A program made the translations under genes and the position numbers. 59,708 nt of DNA from an uncultured Clostridium sp. (GTDB taxonomy: Bacteria; Bacillota; Clostridia; Clostridiales; Clostridiaceae): NCBI RefSeq assembly GCF_900769625.1, contig NZ_CAAGHK010000096.1, positions 1-59,708 of the forward strand, in the 5' to 3' direction. The notes beneath the pieces were generated by a model, which had not been told where the DNA came from, searched no databases, and worked only from the letters and a program-made list of their open reading frames with translations. This document shows positions 26,361 through 35,731 of the stretch, one piece after another (the first letter of the stretch is position 1; every line of letters begins with the position of its first letter).

Positions 26361-26397
26361 TTATCTATATTTAGAGATGAGGTGTAGTTACAGACTT

Positions 26398-27003
26398 ATG
26401 GAAGATAATAAAGAAATGATGAATGAAGAAATTAATACTGAAATAGTTGATAATGAAGAAACTACAGAAAAAGAAACTGTAGTAAATGATGAGACTGATA
26501 AAGATGAAAGTGTTACAGCTTCTGAGGAAAGTGAAAACACGGAAGAGGATGAGCTTGATATGATTAAAAAGCAAAATAAAAAACTTCAAGAGGAACTAGA
26601 TGCTACTAAAGATAGTCTTTTAAGATTAAGAGCTGAATATGACAACTACAGAAAGAGAACTACAAAAGAAAAAGAAGGAATTTATAGTGATGCTTATGTA
26701 GATGTTGTAAAAGAAATCCTTCCAATTATAGATAATTTAGAAAGAGCTATTGCAGCAGATGGAAGCTTAGAAGATCTTAAGAAAGGTGTAGAAATGACAA
26801 TGAAGGGTTGTCAGGATGCATTCGATAAATTAGGAATTGAAGAAATAGATGCAACTGGAGAGTTTGATCCAAACTTCCACAATGCAGTAATGCATATTGA
26901 AGATGAAAACTTAGATAAAAATGTTGTTGCTGAAGTATTCCAAAAGGGATATAAAAAAGATAACAAGATAATAAGACATACAATGGTTAAAGTTGCAAAC
27001 TAA
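26398..27003 (+). CDS. grpE: Nucleotide exchange factor GrpE
   Basis: GrpE releases ADP from DnaK. The 201-residue protein has a long acidic disordered N-terminus (1-55), a coiled coil (about 53-95), and the conserved end PNFHNAVMHIEDE..VAEVFQKGYK. The ATG at 26398 is preferred with GAGGTG 13 bases upstream; the ATG at 26377 lies within that site and has no ribosome binding site. It is the second gene of the hrcA operon. Confidence 0.95.
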   Translation: MEDNKEMMNEEINTEIVDNEETTEKETVVNDETDKDESVTASEESENTEEDELDMIKKQNKKLQEELDATKDSLLRLRAEYDNYRKRTTKEKEGIYSDAYVDVVKEILPIIDNLERAIAADGSLEDLKKGVEMTMKGCQDAFDKLGIEEIDATGEFDPNFHNAVMHIEDENLDKNVVAEVFQKGYKKDNKIIRHTMVKVAN

Positions 27004-27098
27004 ATTGCAATTAATATTAAACAACAAAGATATAGACTTAAAAATTTTTAATATAAATTTAGAAAATAAAACTTAAATGTTTTTAGGAGGAATAAATC

Positions 27099-28943
27099 AT
27101 GGCAAAGATTATAGGGATCGATTTAGGAACTACAAATTCATGTGTAGCAGTTATGGAAGGTGGAGAACCAACAGTTATCGCTAACTCAGAAGGTGCTAGA
27201 ACTACTCCATCAGTAGTATCATTCCAAGCAAACGGAGAAAGATTAGTAGGTCAGGTTGCTAAAAGACAGGCAATAACTAACCCAGATAAGACAGTTATCT
27301 CTATAAAGAGACATATGGGAACATCATACAAAGTTGATATAGATGGAAAACAGTATTCACCACAAGAAATTTCAGCAATGGTTCTTCAAAAAATCAAAGC
27401 TGATGCAGAAGCTTACTTAGGTGAAAGTGTAACTCAAGCAGTTATCACTGTTCCAGCTTACTTTAATGATAGCCAAAGACAAGCAACTAAGGATGCAGGT
27501 AAAATCGCTGGTCTTGAAGTATTAAGAATAATCAATGAACCAACAGCAGCCTCTCTTGCCTACGGCTTAGATAAAATGGATGAAGCTCATAAAATATTAG
27601 TATATGACTTAGGTGGAGGTACTTTCGATGTATCTATCCTTGATTTAGGTGATGGAGTATTTGAAGTATTATCTACAAATGGAGATACTAAACTTGGTGG
27701 AGATGACTTTGATGAAGCTATCATGAAATATATTGCTGATACATTCAAAGCAGAAAACGGAATTGATTTAATGCAGGATAAGATGGCAGTTCAAAGATTA
27801 AAGGAAGCAGCTGAAAAAGCTAAAATAGAATTATCATCTTCACAACAAACAAACATTAACTTACCATTCATCACAGCTGATGCAACTGGTCCAAAACACA
27901 TTGATTTAACATTAACTAGAGCTAAATTCAATGAATTAACTCATGATTTAGTTCAAAGATCTATAGAACCAATGAAGAAAGCATTAGCTGATGCTAAATT
28001 ATCATTAAGTGATATAGATAAAGTAATTTTAGTTGGTGGATCTACAAGAATTCCAGCTGTTGTAGAAGCAGTTAAGAACTTCACAGGAAAAGAACCATCT
28101 AAGGGAGTTAACCCAGATGAATGTGTTGCAGTTGGTGCAGCTATTCAAGCAGGTGTATTAACAGGAGAAGTTAAGGACGTAGTATTACTTGATGTTACTC
28201 CATTAACATTAGGAATTGAAACAGCAGGTGGAATTGCTACTCCATTAATAGAAAGAAATACAACTATTCCAACTAAGAAGAGTCAAATCTTCTCAACTGC
28301 TGCTGATAACCAGACTTCAGTTGAAATCAACGTAGTTCAAGGTGAAAGACAAATGGCTATGGACAACAAGTCATTAGGAAGATTCACATTATCAGGAATA
28401 GCTCCAGCTCCAAGAGGAATTCCTCAAATCGAAGTTACATTTGATATAGATGCTAACGGTATTGTTAAGGTATCTGCATTAGATAAGGGAACTGGTAAAG
28501 AAGCTAACATTACAATTACAGCTTCAACTAACTTAAGTGATGAAGAAGTAGATAAGGCTGTAAAAGAAGCAGAAAAATTTGCTGAAGAAGATAAGAAGAG
28601 AAAAGAAAAGATTGAAACTGTAAACCAAGCAGATCAAACAATCTACCAAATAGAAAAAGCTTTAACTGAAGCTGGAGATAAAGTAACAGCTGATGAAAAA
28701 GCAAATGTAGAAGCTAAGATAGAAGAATTAAAGAAGATTAAAGATGGTGAAGATGTAGAAGCTATAAAAGCTGCTATTGAAGCTGTAAACCAATCATTCT
28801 ATCCAATAGCTACTAAGATGTATCAAGCAGCAGGTGGAGCTCAAGGAGCAGAAGGATTTGATCCAAATGCTGAAGGACAACAAAGTGCACCACATGATGA
28901 TAATGTTGTAGATGCAGACTTTAAAGTAGACGAAGATAAATAA
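27099..28943 (+). CDS. dnaK: Chaperone DnaK (Hsp70)
   Basis: This 614-residue ATP-dependent chaperone has the signatures IGIDLGTTNSCVAV at the N-terminus, VYDLGGGTFDVS and VILVGGSTRIP in the ATPase domain, then the beta-sandwich and lid. The 24-residue insertion of Gram-negative DnaK is absent, as normal for Firmicutes. It ends in an acidic tail. AGGAGG lies upstream. The codon choice (GCT, CCA, AGA) is strongly biased, consistent with high expression. Confidence 0.98.
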   Translation: MAKIIGIDLGTTNSCVAVMEGGEPTVIANSEGARTTPSVVSFQANGERLVGQVAKRQAITNPDKTVISIKRHMGTSYKVDIDGKQYSPQEISAMVLQKIKADAEAYLGESVTQAVITVPAYFNDSQRQATKDAGKIAGLEVLRIINEPTAASLAYGLDKMDEAHKILVYDLGGGTFDVSILDLGDGVFEVLSTNGDTKLGGDDFDEAIMKYIADTFKAENGIDLMQDKMAVQRLKEAAEKAKIELSSSQQTNINLPFITADATGPKHIDLTLTRAKFNELTHDLVQRSIEPMKKALADAKLSLSDIDKVILVGGSTRIPAVVEAVKNFTGKEPSKGVNPDECVAVGAAIQAGVLTGEVKDVVLLDVTPLTLGIETAGGIATPLIERNTTIPTKKSQIFSTAADNQTSVEINVVQGERQMAMDNKSLGRFTLSGIAPAPRGIPQIEVTFDIDANGIVKVSALDKGTGKEANITITASTNLSDEEVDKAVKEAEKFAEEDKKRKEKIETVNQADQTIYQIEKALTEAGDKVTADEKANVEAKIEELKKIKDGEDVEAIKAAIEAVNQSFYPIATKMYQAAGGAQGAEGFDPNAEGQQSAPHDDNVVDADFKVDEDK

Positions 28944-28983
28944 GAGGGTTTACTAAAATCTGATTTTAGATATAATTAATACA

Positions 28984-29010
28984 GGGAAGGCAAACTCGTC
29001 TTCCCTTTTT
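28984..29010 (+). terminator. Terminator behind dnaK
   Basis: GGGAAG (28984-28989) pairs with CTTCCC (29000-29005), followed by TTTTT. It separates dnaJ from the CIRCE-controlled operon or reduces its readthrough. Confidence 0.85.
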
Positions 29011-29230
29011 CTAAAGTAAAAAAAGTATAAAGAGAAGCATTTGATAATTAGAATTGATAGAAGTGAAGCAGAAGTTAAAATTTATTTTATCTGCAAATAT
29101 AGATTAATAGATAGTTAAAGCTATATATTTATACGGTCTGTATTTGTGACTAGATAATATATGAAATCTTTATTAATATAAATCTGCAATTATAATTAAG
29201 AATAAAGGAAATTACAAAGTAATTTCTACA

Positions 29231-29265
29231 TTAACTGTCAATTGTCAATTATCAACTGTCAACTA
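29231..29265. repeat. Heptamer repeat array (five clean units)
   Basis: TTAACTG, TCAATTG, TCAATTA, TCAACTG, TCAACTA run in perfect register and end nine bases before the dnaJ ribosome binding site. It is the cleanest member of the family in the window. The rest of the 28944-29291 gap shows only the dnaK terminator. Confidence 0.85.
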
Positions 29266-29291
29266 ATTAAAATGGTGGTGAATATACAACA

Positions 29292-30425
29292 ATGGCAAAT
29301 AAAGACTATTATGAAGTGCTTGGAGTTCAAAAGAGCGCAAGCGATGATGAAATAAAAAGAGCCTTTAGAAAATTAGCCGTAAAATATCATCCAGATAGAA
29401 ATCAGGGTAATGCTGAAGCAGAAGAAAAATTTAAAGAAATAAATGAAGCTTATCAAATACTTTCAGATCCTGATAAAAGAGCTAAATATGATCAGTTTGG
29501 ATCAGCTGCCTTCGATGGAACAGGTGGATTTAATGGTGGTGGATTCAGCGGATTTGATGGCTTTGATATGGGTGGATTCGGTGATATTTTTGAATCATTT
29601 TTTGGAGGTAGCGGAAGCTCTAGAAGAAGAAACGGTCCAGTAAGAGGAAATGATATAGAATATACTATAACATTAACTTTTGAAGAAGCGGTTTTTGGTG
29701 TTGAAAAAGAAATTTCAATAACAAGAAGTGAAAACTGTGAACATTGTAGTGGTTCTGGAGCTGAACCAGGAACAAGTGTAAAAACTTGTCCTACATGTGG
29801 AGGTTCTGGACAGGTAAGAGTTCAAAGACAGACTCCGCTTGGAAGTTTTGTTTCAACTTCTTCGTGTGATCATTGTCATGGAACAGGTAAGATTACAGAA
29901 ACTCCATGTAAGGAATGTAAAGGAAAAGGTCATATAAGGAAGACAAGAAAAATCAAAGTTAACATTCCAGCAGGTGTAGATACAGGTAATGTAATGCCTT
30001 TAAGAGGACAAGGAGAACATGGATTAAGAGGAGGAAGTCCTGGAGATTTATATGTAAAAATTAATGTTACTCCATCAAAGAACTTTACTAGAAAAGGAAA
30101 TGATGTGTATATAGATGCACATATTTCTATGGCTAAAGCAGCATTAGGTACAGAAATAACTGTAGCTACAGTAGATGGAAATGTTAAATATACAGTTCCA
30201 GCAGGTACTCAGTCAGGTACTATGTTCAGATTAAAGGGCAAGGGTATCCAGAGAGTTAATTCTAGCGGCAAAGGAGATCAATATGTTAAAGTTATAGTTG
30301 ATATTCCAAAGTCATTGAATAAGGCTCAAGAAGAAGCACTTTATGCATTTATGAAAGCTTCAGGTGAAGAAGCAGATGAGGCAACAGGAACTCATAAAAA
30401 GAAGTTATTTGGAAAAGGCAAATAA
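29292..30425 (+). CDS. dnaJ: Chaperone DnaJ (Hsp40)
   Basis: This 377-residue co-chaperone stimulates DnaK. It has a J domain with HPD at 33-35, a Gly/Phe-rich linker (about 75-115), and four zinc motifs CEHCSGSG, CPTCGGSG, CDHCHGTG, CKECKGKG, then the two substrate domains. GGTGGTGA precedes the ATG. A terminator and a 350-bp gap lie between it and dnaK, so it may be partly independent of CIRCE. Confidence 0.98.
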   Translation: MANKDYYEVLGVQKSASDDEIKRAFRKLAVKYHPDRNQGNAEAEEKFKEINEAYQILSDPDKRAKYDQFGSAAFDGTGGFNGGGFSGFDGFDMGGFGDIFESFFGGSGSSRRRNGPVRGNDIEYTITLTFEEAVFGVEKEISITRSENCEHCSGSGAEPGTSVKTCPTCGGSGQVRVQRQTPLGSFVSTSSCDHCHGTGKITETPCKECKGKGHIRKTRKIKVNIPAGVDTGNVMPLRGQGEHGLRGGSPGDLYVKINVTPSKNFTRKGNDVYIDAHISMAKAALGTEITVATVDGNVKYTVPAGTQSGTMFRLKGKGIQRVNSSGKGDQYVKVIVDIPKSLNKAQEEALYAFMKASGEEADEATGTHKKKLFGKGK

Positions 30426-30441
30426 AATTTTTGATAAATTT

Positions 30442-30483
30442 AAAGCTGTCTATGATTAATAAAAATCATAGACAGCTTTTTGA
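30442..30483 (+). terminator. Terminator of dnaJ
   Basis: A 16-bp perfect stem, AAAGCTGTCTATGATT (30442-30457) with AATCATAGACAGCTTT (30464-30479), is followed by Ts. Confidence 0.93.
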
Positions 30484-30621
30484 ATAGATTAGAAGAATTC
30501 TAAATAGATTTTATTAAGTATTTGGTTAGTATATATTTAACAACACCATAGTTATATTCAGATTGTTAAAAATCATATGTTAAAATTTATAGATGTTATA
30601 AATTTCGGGATGTGGAAACTC

Positions 30622-30896
30622 ATGTGGAATACACCAAGCTTGTTTGATAGGTCTTACAGGAAAGAAGAAAAAAGTTGACGGGAACTTAAGGATATATTTG
30701 AATTGCATATAAATGGATCGTTTGAAGAAGGAAGTGTAAGATTAGGAAAAATATATGGGCAGATATTAGCAAAGGAAATTCTAGAATTTCTTTATGAACT
30801 GCATTATTAGTAGAAGAGAAAAATATAAACTTTCATGATTTTATTGAACAATATTAAGCAAAAATTCAACATATTGTTGATAAGTATAAAGAATAA
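30622..30896 (+). pseudogene. Decayed coding remnant of unknown family
   Basis: From ATG 30622 the frame reads MWNTPSLFDRSYRKEEKS, then an internal TGA, then RELKDIFELHINGSFEEG and on to FLYELHY and a TAG at 30808-30810. After a frame change it continues VEEKNINFHDFIEQY, TAA, then AKIQHIVDKYKE and a final TAA. The residue mix looks protein-like across both frames, with helical and hydrophobic patterns, so this is probably a disrupted small gene. I do not recognise the parent family. Nothing clear is seen in the rest of the 30484-31115 gap. Confidence 0.5.
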
Positions 30897-31115
30897 CACA
30901 AGGAATATTATGGGCGGACTGTTGCACTAAGAATAGTACGATAGTCTATTTTATTATGTTTAACTAAAATTTTTTGTGATGTACTGAAATTTATTCTTAA
31001 AACTATATATGATTTGCAGTGAGAAATGCAAGATTGTTTGAAATGATAAAAAATTGCAATATAAATTAATATATGTATAATTATTATGAAAGATAAAAGA
31101 CGGAGTGAAGCAAAT

Positions 31116-31778
31116 ATGAGAATGAGAAAAAAACCTTGGGCGAGACCTGAGCTTGAAAGCTGTGAATTTTTTATTATAAATCCAAAAGAAAACAAAGGAA
31201 AATGGAAAGAAACTTTTAAAAATAAAAATAATCCCATATATCTAGAGCTTGGGTGTGGAAAGGGTACTTTCATGGCAGTTCATGGAAGCGAGAATCCAGA
31301 TATTAATTATATTGCAATAGATATAAAAGATGAAGTTTTAGGTTTAGCTAAAAGAAATATTGAAAAAGCATTTGAAGAAAAAAACAGACCTGTTGATAAT
31401 GTTAAGCTTATGGCACAGGAAATAGGTCTTATCAATGAGATACTTGGATATGGAGACGTGGTTGAAAGAATATATATCAATTTCTGTAATCCATGGCCAA
31501 AGGGAAAACATAAAAAAAGAAGACTTACACATACAAGGCAGTTAGAACAATACAGAAAATTCCTAAGTGATAATGGTGAAATTTATTTTAAGACAGATGA
31601 TGAAGAACTATTTGAAGAATCACTTGAATATTTTAAAGAAAGTAAGTTTAGAATTAAGTATATAACATATGATCTTCATAATAGTGATTTTGACGGAAAT
31701 GTTGAAACGGAACATGAAAGAATGTTCACAGAGCAGGGAATAAAAACAAAGTTTTTAATTGCTGTTAAAGAAAAATAA
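31116..31778 (+). CDS. trmB: tRNA (guanine-N7-)-methyltransferase
   Basis: TrmB methylates G46 in the tRNA variable loop using SAM. The 220-residue protein has the SAM motif LELGCGKGTFM, the acidic AIDIKDE, and the family hallmark NFCNPWPKGKHKKRRLTH. The ATG at 31116 is preferred because CGGAGTGA (31101-31108) precedes it; the ATG at 31086 has no ribosome binding site. It stands alone between a decayed gene and prmA. Confidence 0.95.
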   Translation: MRMRKKPWARPELESCEFFIINPKENKGKWKETFKNKNNPIYLELGCGKGTFMAVHGSENPDINYIAIDIKDEVLGLAKRNIEKAFEEKNRPVDNVKLMAQEIGLINEILGYGDVVERIYINFCNPWPKGKHKKRRLTHTRQLEQYRKFLSDNGEIYFKTDDEELFEESLEYFKESKFRIKYITYDLHNSDFDGNVETEHERMFTEQGIKTKFLIAVKEK

Positions 31779-31782
31779 GTCT

Positions 31783-31838
31783 AATTGACAAGTGACATTG
31801 AGCAATTGACAATTGGGTGAAAGTCCTTACAGGATTTT
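31783..31838. repeat. Heptamer array with AAGTCCT..AGGATTT hairpin
   Basis: Units AATTGAC, AAGTGAC, ATTGAGC, AATTGAC, AATTGGG are followed by TGAAAGTCCTTACAGGATTT, a hairpin like that at 53679-53697. It is one end of the MITE-like element, upstream of prmA. No matching right end was found. Confidence 0.75.
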
Positions 31839-31913
31839 AGGTACATAGGTAAAATATTTATTAGAACATATACATAGTTAAATTTATTTTAAGCGAGAGA
31901 AAGGAAGAAGAAC

Positions 31914-32858
31914 ATGGAAGGTATTTGGATAGAAGTTAGTGTAGTTACAAAAAGCGAGGCGTTAGAACCAATCTCAGGAATATTTTACGGATTAGGATGC
32001 CCTAATGTAGCAATTGAAGATCCACAGGATTTATTATCAAGAGATCAAGGACCTTTAACTTGGGACTTTGCGGATATAAATATATTAGAACATAAAGGAA
32101 ATGCAGCAGTAGTAAAGGCATACTTCTCACAAGACGATAAAGTTGATGAGATAGTTGAACATGTTAAAAAAGGTCTTGAAGATTTAAAAGAAATGGGCAT
32201 TGAAATTGGTGAGGGTACTGTTACATATAAAGAAATGCACGAAGAAGATTGGGCAAACAACTGGAAGAAATATTATAAACCAGTTAAGATAACAGATAAA
32301 ATTGTTATTAAACCAATCTGGGAAGAATATAAAGAAGAAGAAAATGATTTAGTTATTGAATTAGATCCAGGTATGGCTTTCGGAACAGGAACACACGAAA
32401 CAACAAGAATGTGTATTCAGGCTTTAGATAAGTATGTTGAACCTGACACAACTGTATTTGATGTTGGATGTGGATCAGGAATACTTGCAATTGCAGCAGC
32501 AAAACTTGGTGCAAAACATGTTGTAGGAGTAGATTTAGATCCTGTTGCTGTTGATTCTGCTAAAGAAAATGTAGGATTCAATAATCTTAACAATATAGAA
32601 ATATTAGAAGGAAATCTTTTAGATGTTGTTGAAGGTAAGGCTGATATAGTTGTTGCTAACATCATTGCTGAAATAATATGCATATTAACTGCTGATGTTA
32701 AAAAGGCACTTAATGAAGGCAGATTATTCATAACTTCAGGAATTATTCATGATAGAGTAGATATGGTCTGCGATAAATTAAAGGAATGTGGTTTTGAAGT
32801 TGTTGAAATTAACAAAGATGGAGAATGGAACTGCATAGTTGCTAAATCTATCGGATAG
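31914..32858 (+). CDS. prmA: Ribosomal protein L11 methyltransferase
   Basis: The 314-residue SAM enzyme trimethylates L11. An N-terminal ferredoxin-like domain is followed by DPGMAFGTGTHETT, the SAM motif DVGCGSGILAIAAAKLGA, and the substrate-side motif NIIAEII. The length is normal. It starts the prmA-rsmE-mtaB operon that follows dnaJ in many Firmicutes. AAAGGAAG lies upstream of the ATG. Confidence 0.96.
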   Translation: MEGIWIEVSVVTKSEALEPISGIFYGLGCPNVAIEDPQDLLSRDQGPLTWDFADINILEHKGNAAVVKAYFSQDDKVDEIVEHVKKGLEDLKEMGIEIGEGTVTYKEMHEEDWANNWKKYYKPVKITDKIVIKPIWEEYKEEENDLVIELDPGMAFGTGTHETTRMCIQALDKYVEPDTTVFDVGCGSGILAIAAAKLGAKHVVGVDLDPVAVDSAKENVGFNNLNNIEILEGNLLDVVEGKADIVVANIIAEIICILTADVKKALNEGRLFITSGIIHDRVDMVCDKLKECGFEVVEINKDGEWNCIVAKSIG

Positions 32859-32866
32859 GAGAATTT

Positions 32867-33628
32867 ATGCATAAATTTTTTACAGAACCTCATAATATTA
32901 GTGAAAACCAAGGGATAATTGTTGGTGATGACGTAAAGCATATTTACAAGGTACTAAGACTTAATGAAGGTGAAGAAGTCGTATTAAACAATTGCCAAGG
33001 TGTAGAATATTTAGGGAAAATAAATTCTATAAATAAAAGTGAAGTTATAGTAGATATAATTGAAAAACTTGATATAAATAATGAAAGTGATATCAAAATT
33101 CATCTTTTTCAAGGACTTCCAAAGGGACAGAAGATGGATCTTATAGTTCAAAAAGGTACTGAATTAGGGATTAATGAGTTTATACCAATAATTACGGACA
33201 GAGTTGATGTTAAGCTGAAGGGTGAATTCAAAAAGCTAGACAGATTAAACAGGATTGCATTAGAAGCAAGCAAGCAGTCAAAAAGAAGTATAATTCCGAA
33301 AGTTAAGGAAGTAATTAATTTTGATGAAGTAATGTCAGAACTTAAGGCAATGGATCTTGTTTTAGTGCCATATGAAAATGCAGAAAATTTTGGGATTAAA
33401 ACTCTTATGAGAAAGCTTAGAGAGGAAAAAACGGATTTAAGCTTTATAAATAATATTGGGATTGTTATAGGACCAGAAGGTGGATTTGAAGAAGATGAAA
33501 TCACTGCATTAAGCAATCAGGGGGCATATATTATAACTCTTGGAAAAAGAATTTTGCGTACAGAAACAGCAGGATTTACTGCTACTGCATTAATTCAATA
33601 TGAATTAAGTGATTTAGGAGGAAACTAA
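32867..33628 (+). CDS. rsmE: 16S rRNA m3U1498 methyltransferase
   Basis: The 253-residue SPOUT-class enzyme has an N-terminal PUA-like domain (MHKFFTEPHNI) and the C-terminal knot motifs GIVIGPEGGFEEDEI and LGKRILRTETA. AGGAG overlaps the prmA stop, and the gene follows after eight bases, so the two are coupled. Confidence 0.96.
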   Translation: MHKFFTEPHNISENQGIIVGDDVKHIYKVLRLNEGEEVVLNNCQGVEYLGKINSINKSEVIVDIIEKLDINNESDIKIHLFQGLPKGQKMDLIVQKGTELGINEFIPIITDRVDVKLKGEFKKLDRLNRIALEASKQSKRSIIPKVKEVINFDEVMSELKAMDLVLVPYENAENFGIKTLMRKLREEKTDLSFINNIGIVIGPEGGFEEDEITALSNQGAYIITLGKRILRTETAGFTATALIQYELSDLGGN

Positions 33629-33633
33629 GTATA

Positions 33634-35034
33634 ATGGCAAGCCAAATTAATATAATGAGAGCAGCAGGAGAGAAGGTTAAGATTAAAACAACTGCTGACA
33701 AAATAGTAAGAAAGAATGATGATGGAAAACAGTATGTGGCATTTTCAACTTTAGGATGCAGGGTTAACCATTATGAAACAGAGGCAATGGCTGAAAAGTT
33801 CATTAGAGAAGGTTACGAAATAACTGATTTCAGCAATTTTGCCGATGTTTATGTTGTAAATACATGTTCCGTAACAAACATGAGTGATAAAAAATCAAGA
33901 CAGATAATAAACAGAGCAAGAAGAGTTAATGAAAATGCGATAATTGCTGCTGTAGGATGTTATTCACAGGTATCACCAGAAGAAGTTGCAAAAATAGAAG
34001 GTGTTGACGTTGTTCTTGGAACAAGAAATAAAGGTGATATTGTTTATTATGTAAATAAGGCTAGGGATGAAAGAAAGTCTCAGGTTGTTGTTGGCGAAGT
34101 TCTTAGAAACAAGGATTTTGAAGACTTAAATATAGAAGAATATCAGGATAAAACAAGAGCTTTCTTAAAAATACAAGATGGATGTAACAGATTCTGTGCA
34201 TATTGTTTAATTCCATATACAAGAGGAGCAGTATGCTCTAAAGATCCTGAAAAGGTAATAAGTGAAATACATAAACTTGCTGAACATGGATTTAAGGAAA
34301 TTATACTATCAGGAATCCATACAGCATCATATGGTGTTGATTTAGAAGGTGACATTTCGTTAATTACTATATTAGAAAAAATAGAAAAGATTGATGGAAT
34401 AGAAAGAGTAAGAATAGGATCTATAGAACCTTGTTTCTTTACAGATGAAGTTATTGAAAAAATGAAAAATATGAAGAAACTATGTCCTCAGTTCCATTTA
34501 TCACTTCAAAGTGGATGTGATGCAACGCTGAAGAGAATGAACAGAAGATATACTGCTAAAGAATATGAAGAAGCTGTTTATATGATAAGAGAAAATCTAA
34601 AAGATGCTTCAATAACTACCGATGTAATAGTTGGATTCCCAGGAGAAAGTGATGAAGAATTCAATGAAACGTATGAATACTTAAAGAGATTGAAACTGAC
34701 AAAGACTCATATATTCAAGTTTAGTCCAAGAAAAGGAACTAAGGCAGCTTCAATGCCAGATCAGATTGATGGAACTGTTAAGGAAAAGAGAAGCAAGGCT
34801 TTAATTGAACTAAATGATAAGAATGAAGGAGATTTTAGCAGAAGTCTTGTTGGCAGAGAAATGGATGTCTTAGTTGAACAGGAAGTTTCGAAAAAACCGG
34901 GAGTATTTGAAGGATATACAAGAAATTATGTAAAAGTTGAAATAGTTAATAGTAGCGAGGAAATCATAGGAAAAATAGTTCCGTGCATAATAGAAGACGC
35001 AAATGGCGATTATGTAACTGGCAAAATAATATAA
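33634..35034 (+). CDS. mtaB: tRNA t6A37 methylthiotransferase MtaB
   Basis: MtaB converts t6A37 to ms2t6A37. The 466-residue protein has the MTTase domain cysteines Cys42, Cys78, Cys109, the radical SAM cluster CNRFCAYC (184, 188, 191), and a C-terminal TRAM-like domain. AGGAGG is 11 bases from the ATG. The protein has about 30 residues before the usual family start at VAFSTLGCRVN, with lysine-rich sequence; a GTG in that region could be an alternative start but has no ribosome binding site. It follows rsmE by five bases. Confidence 0.95.
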   Translation: MASQINIMRAAGEKVKIKTTADKIVRKNDDGKQYVAFSTLGCRVNHYETEAMAEKFIREGYEITDFSNFADVYVVNTCSVTNMSDKKSRQIINRARRVNENAIIAAVGCYSQVSPEEVAKIEGVDVVLGTRNKGDIVYYVNKARDERKSQVVVGEVLRNKDFEDLNIEEYQDKTRAFLKIQDGCNRFCAYCLIPYTRGAVCSKDPEKVISEIHKLAEHGFKEIILSGIHTASYGVDLEGDISLITILEKIEKIDGIERVRIGSIEPCFFTDEVIEKMKNMKKLCPQFHLSLQSGCDATLKRMNRRYTAKEYEEAVYMIRENLKDASITTDVIVGFPGESDEEFNETYEYLKRLKLTKTHIFKFSPRKGTKAASMPDQIDGTVKEKRSKALIELNDKNEGDFSRSLVGREMDVLVEQEVSKKPGVFEGYTRNYVKVEIVNSSEEIIGKIVPCIIEDANGDYVTGKII

Positions 35035-35202
35035 AATTTTGTTATAATTAGTATTAATAGAGAATAATAAAGGTATTTTATAGCAAAAACAATAACATTA
35101 ATGAAAAAAATCAATATAAAGATTTATTTTATTAAAATTAGCTCTTAATGATTAGTTAGAATATTAATGGATATTAGCATTATAACTAACATTCTATAAA
35201 AG

Positions 35203-35230
35203 TTAACTGTTACTTGTTAACTTTTAACTT
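35203..35230. repeat. Heptamer repeat array
   Basis: TTAACTG, TTACTTG, TTAACTT, TTAACTT end just before the HIT-gene ribosome binding site. Confidence 0.75.
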
Positions 35231-35250
35231 AATTTTAAGGAGGTGATTTC

Positions 35251-35595
35251 ATGGAAGATTGTATTTTTTGCAAAATAATAAATGCTGACATACCAAGCAA
35301 AAAGATATATGAAGATGATAAAGTTTATGCTTTTAATGATATAAATCCAGAAGCTCCAGTTCATTTTCTAGTAATACCAAAGGAACATATTGAAAGTGCA
35401 AATGCATTAAATGAAAATAATGCAGATATAGTAGCACATATATTTAAAGTTATTAATAAATTAGTAATAGAACTTGGTGTTGCAGAAAAGGGATACAGAA
35501 TTGTCAATAATTGTGGAGAAGATGGTGGGCAAACTGTGAAACATTTACATTTTCATGTGCTTGCAGGAAGAAGTTTACAGTGGCCGCCAGGCTAA
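35251..35595 (+). CDS. HIT-family nucleotide-binding protein (HINT type)
   Basis: This 114-residue purine nucleotide phosphoramidase-like protein has the histidine triad KHLHFHVLAG with His98, His100 and His102, and an N-terminal CIFCKI pair (Cys4, Cys7). AAGGAGGTGA is a near-perfect ribosome binding site. It lies between mtaB and rpsU as in other clostridia. The cellular substrate is unknown. Confidence 0.94.
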   Translation: MEDCIFCKIINADIPSKKIYEDDKVYAFNDINPEAPVHFLVIPKEHIESANALNENNADIVAHIFKVINKLVIELGVAEKGYRIVNNCGEDGGQTVKHLHFHVLAGRSLQWPPG

Positions 35596-35639
35596 AACAA
35601 ATATTATGTGAAATCTGGGCAGGATTTTTGTTTAATTTC

Positions 35640-35669
35640 TTGACAGTAATTATTTAAATATTGTATAAT
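35640..35669 (+). promoter_or_regulatory. Sigma-A promoter of rpsU-yqeY
   Basis: TTGACA (35640-35645) and TATAAT (35664-35669) are separated by 18 bases, about 60 bases before the rpsU start. Confidence 0.88.
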
Positions 35670-35731
35670 ACAATATGTGTTATTAAGCCCATAGCTGAGT
35701 TAATTTAAGCTAGCGGAGGGAGGGATATTAA

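Noticed and set aside
29231..29265. Heptamer arrays as CRISPR arrays
   Set aside because: Units are 7 bp, directly adjacent and degenerate, with no unique spacers and no cas genes nearby.
35610..35628. Terminator behind the HIT gene
   Set aside because: AAATC/GATTT gives only a five-bp AT-rich stem; possible but too weak to list.
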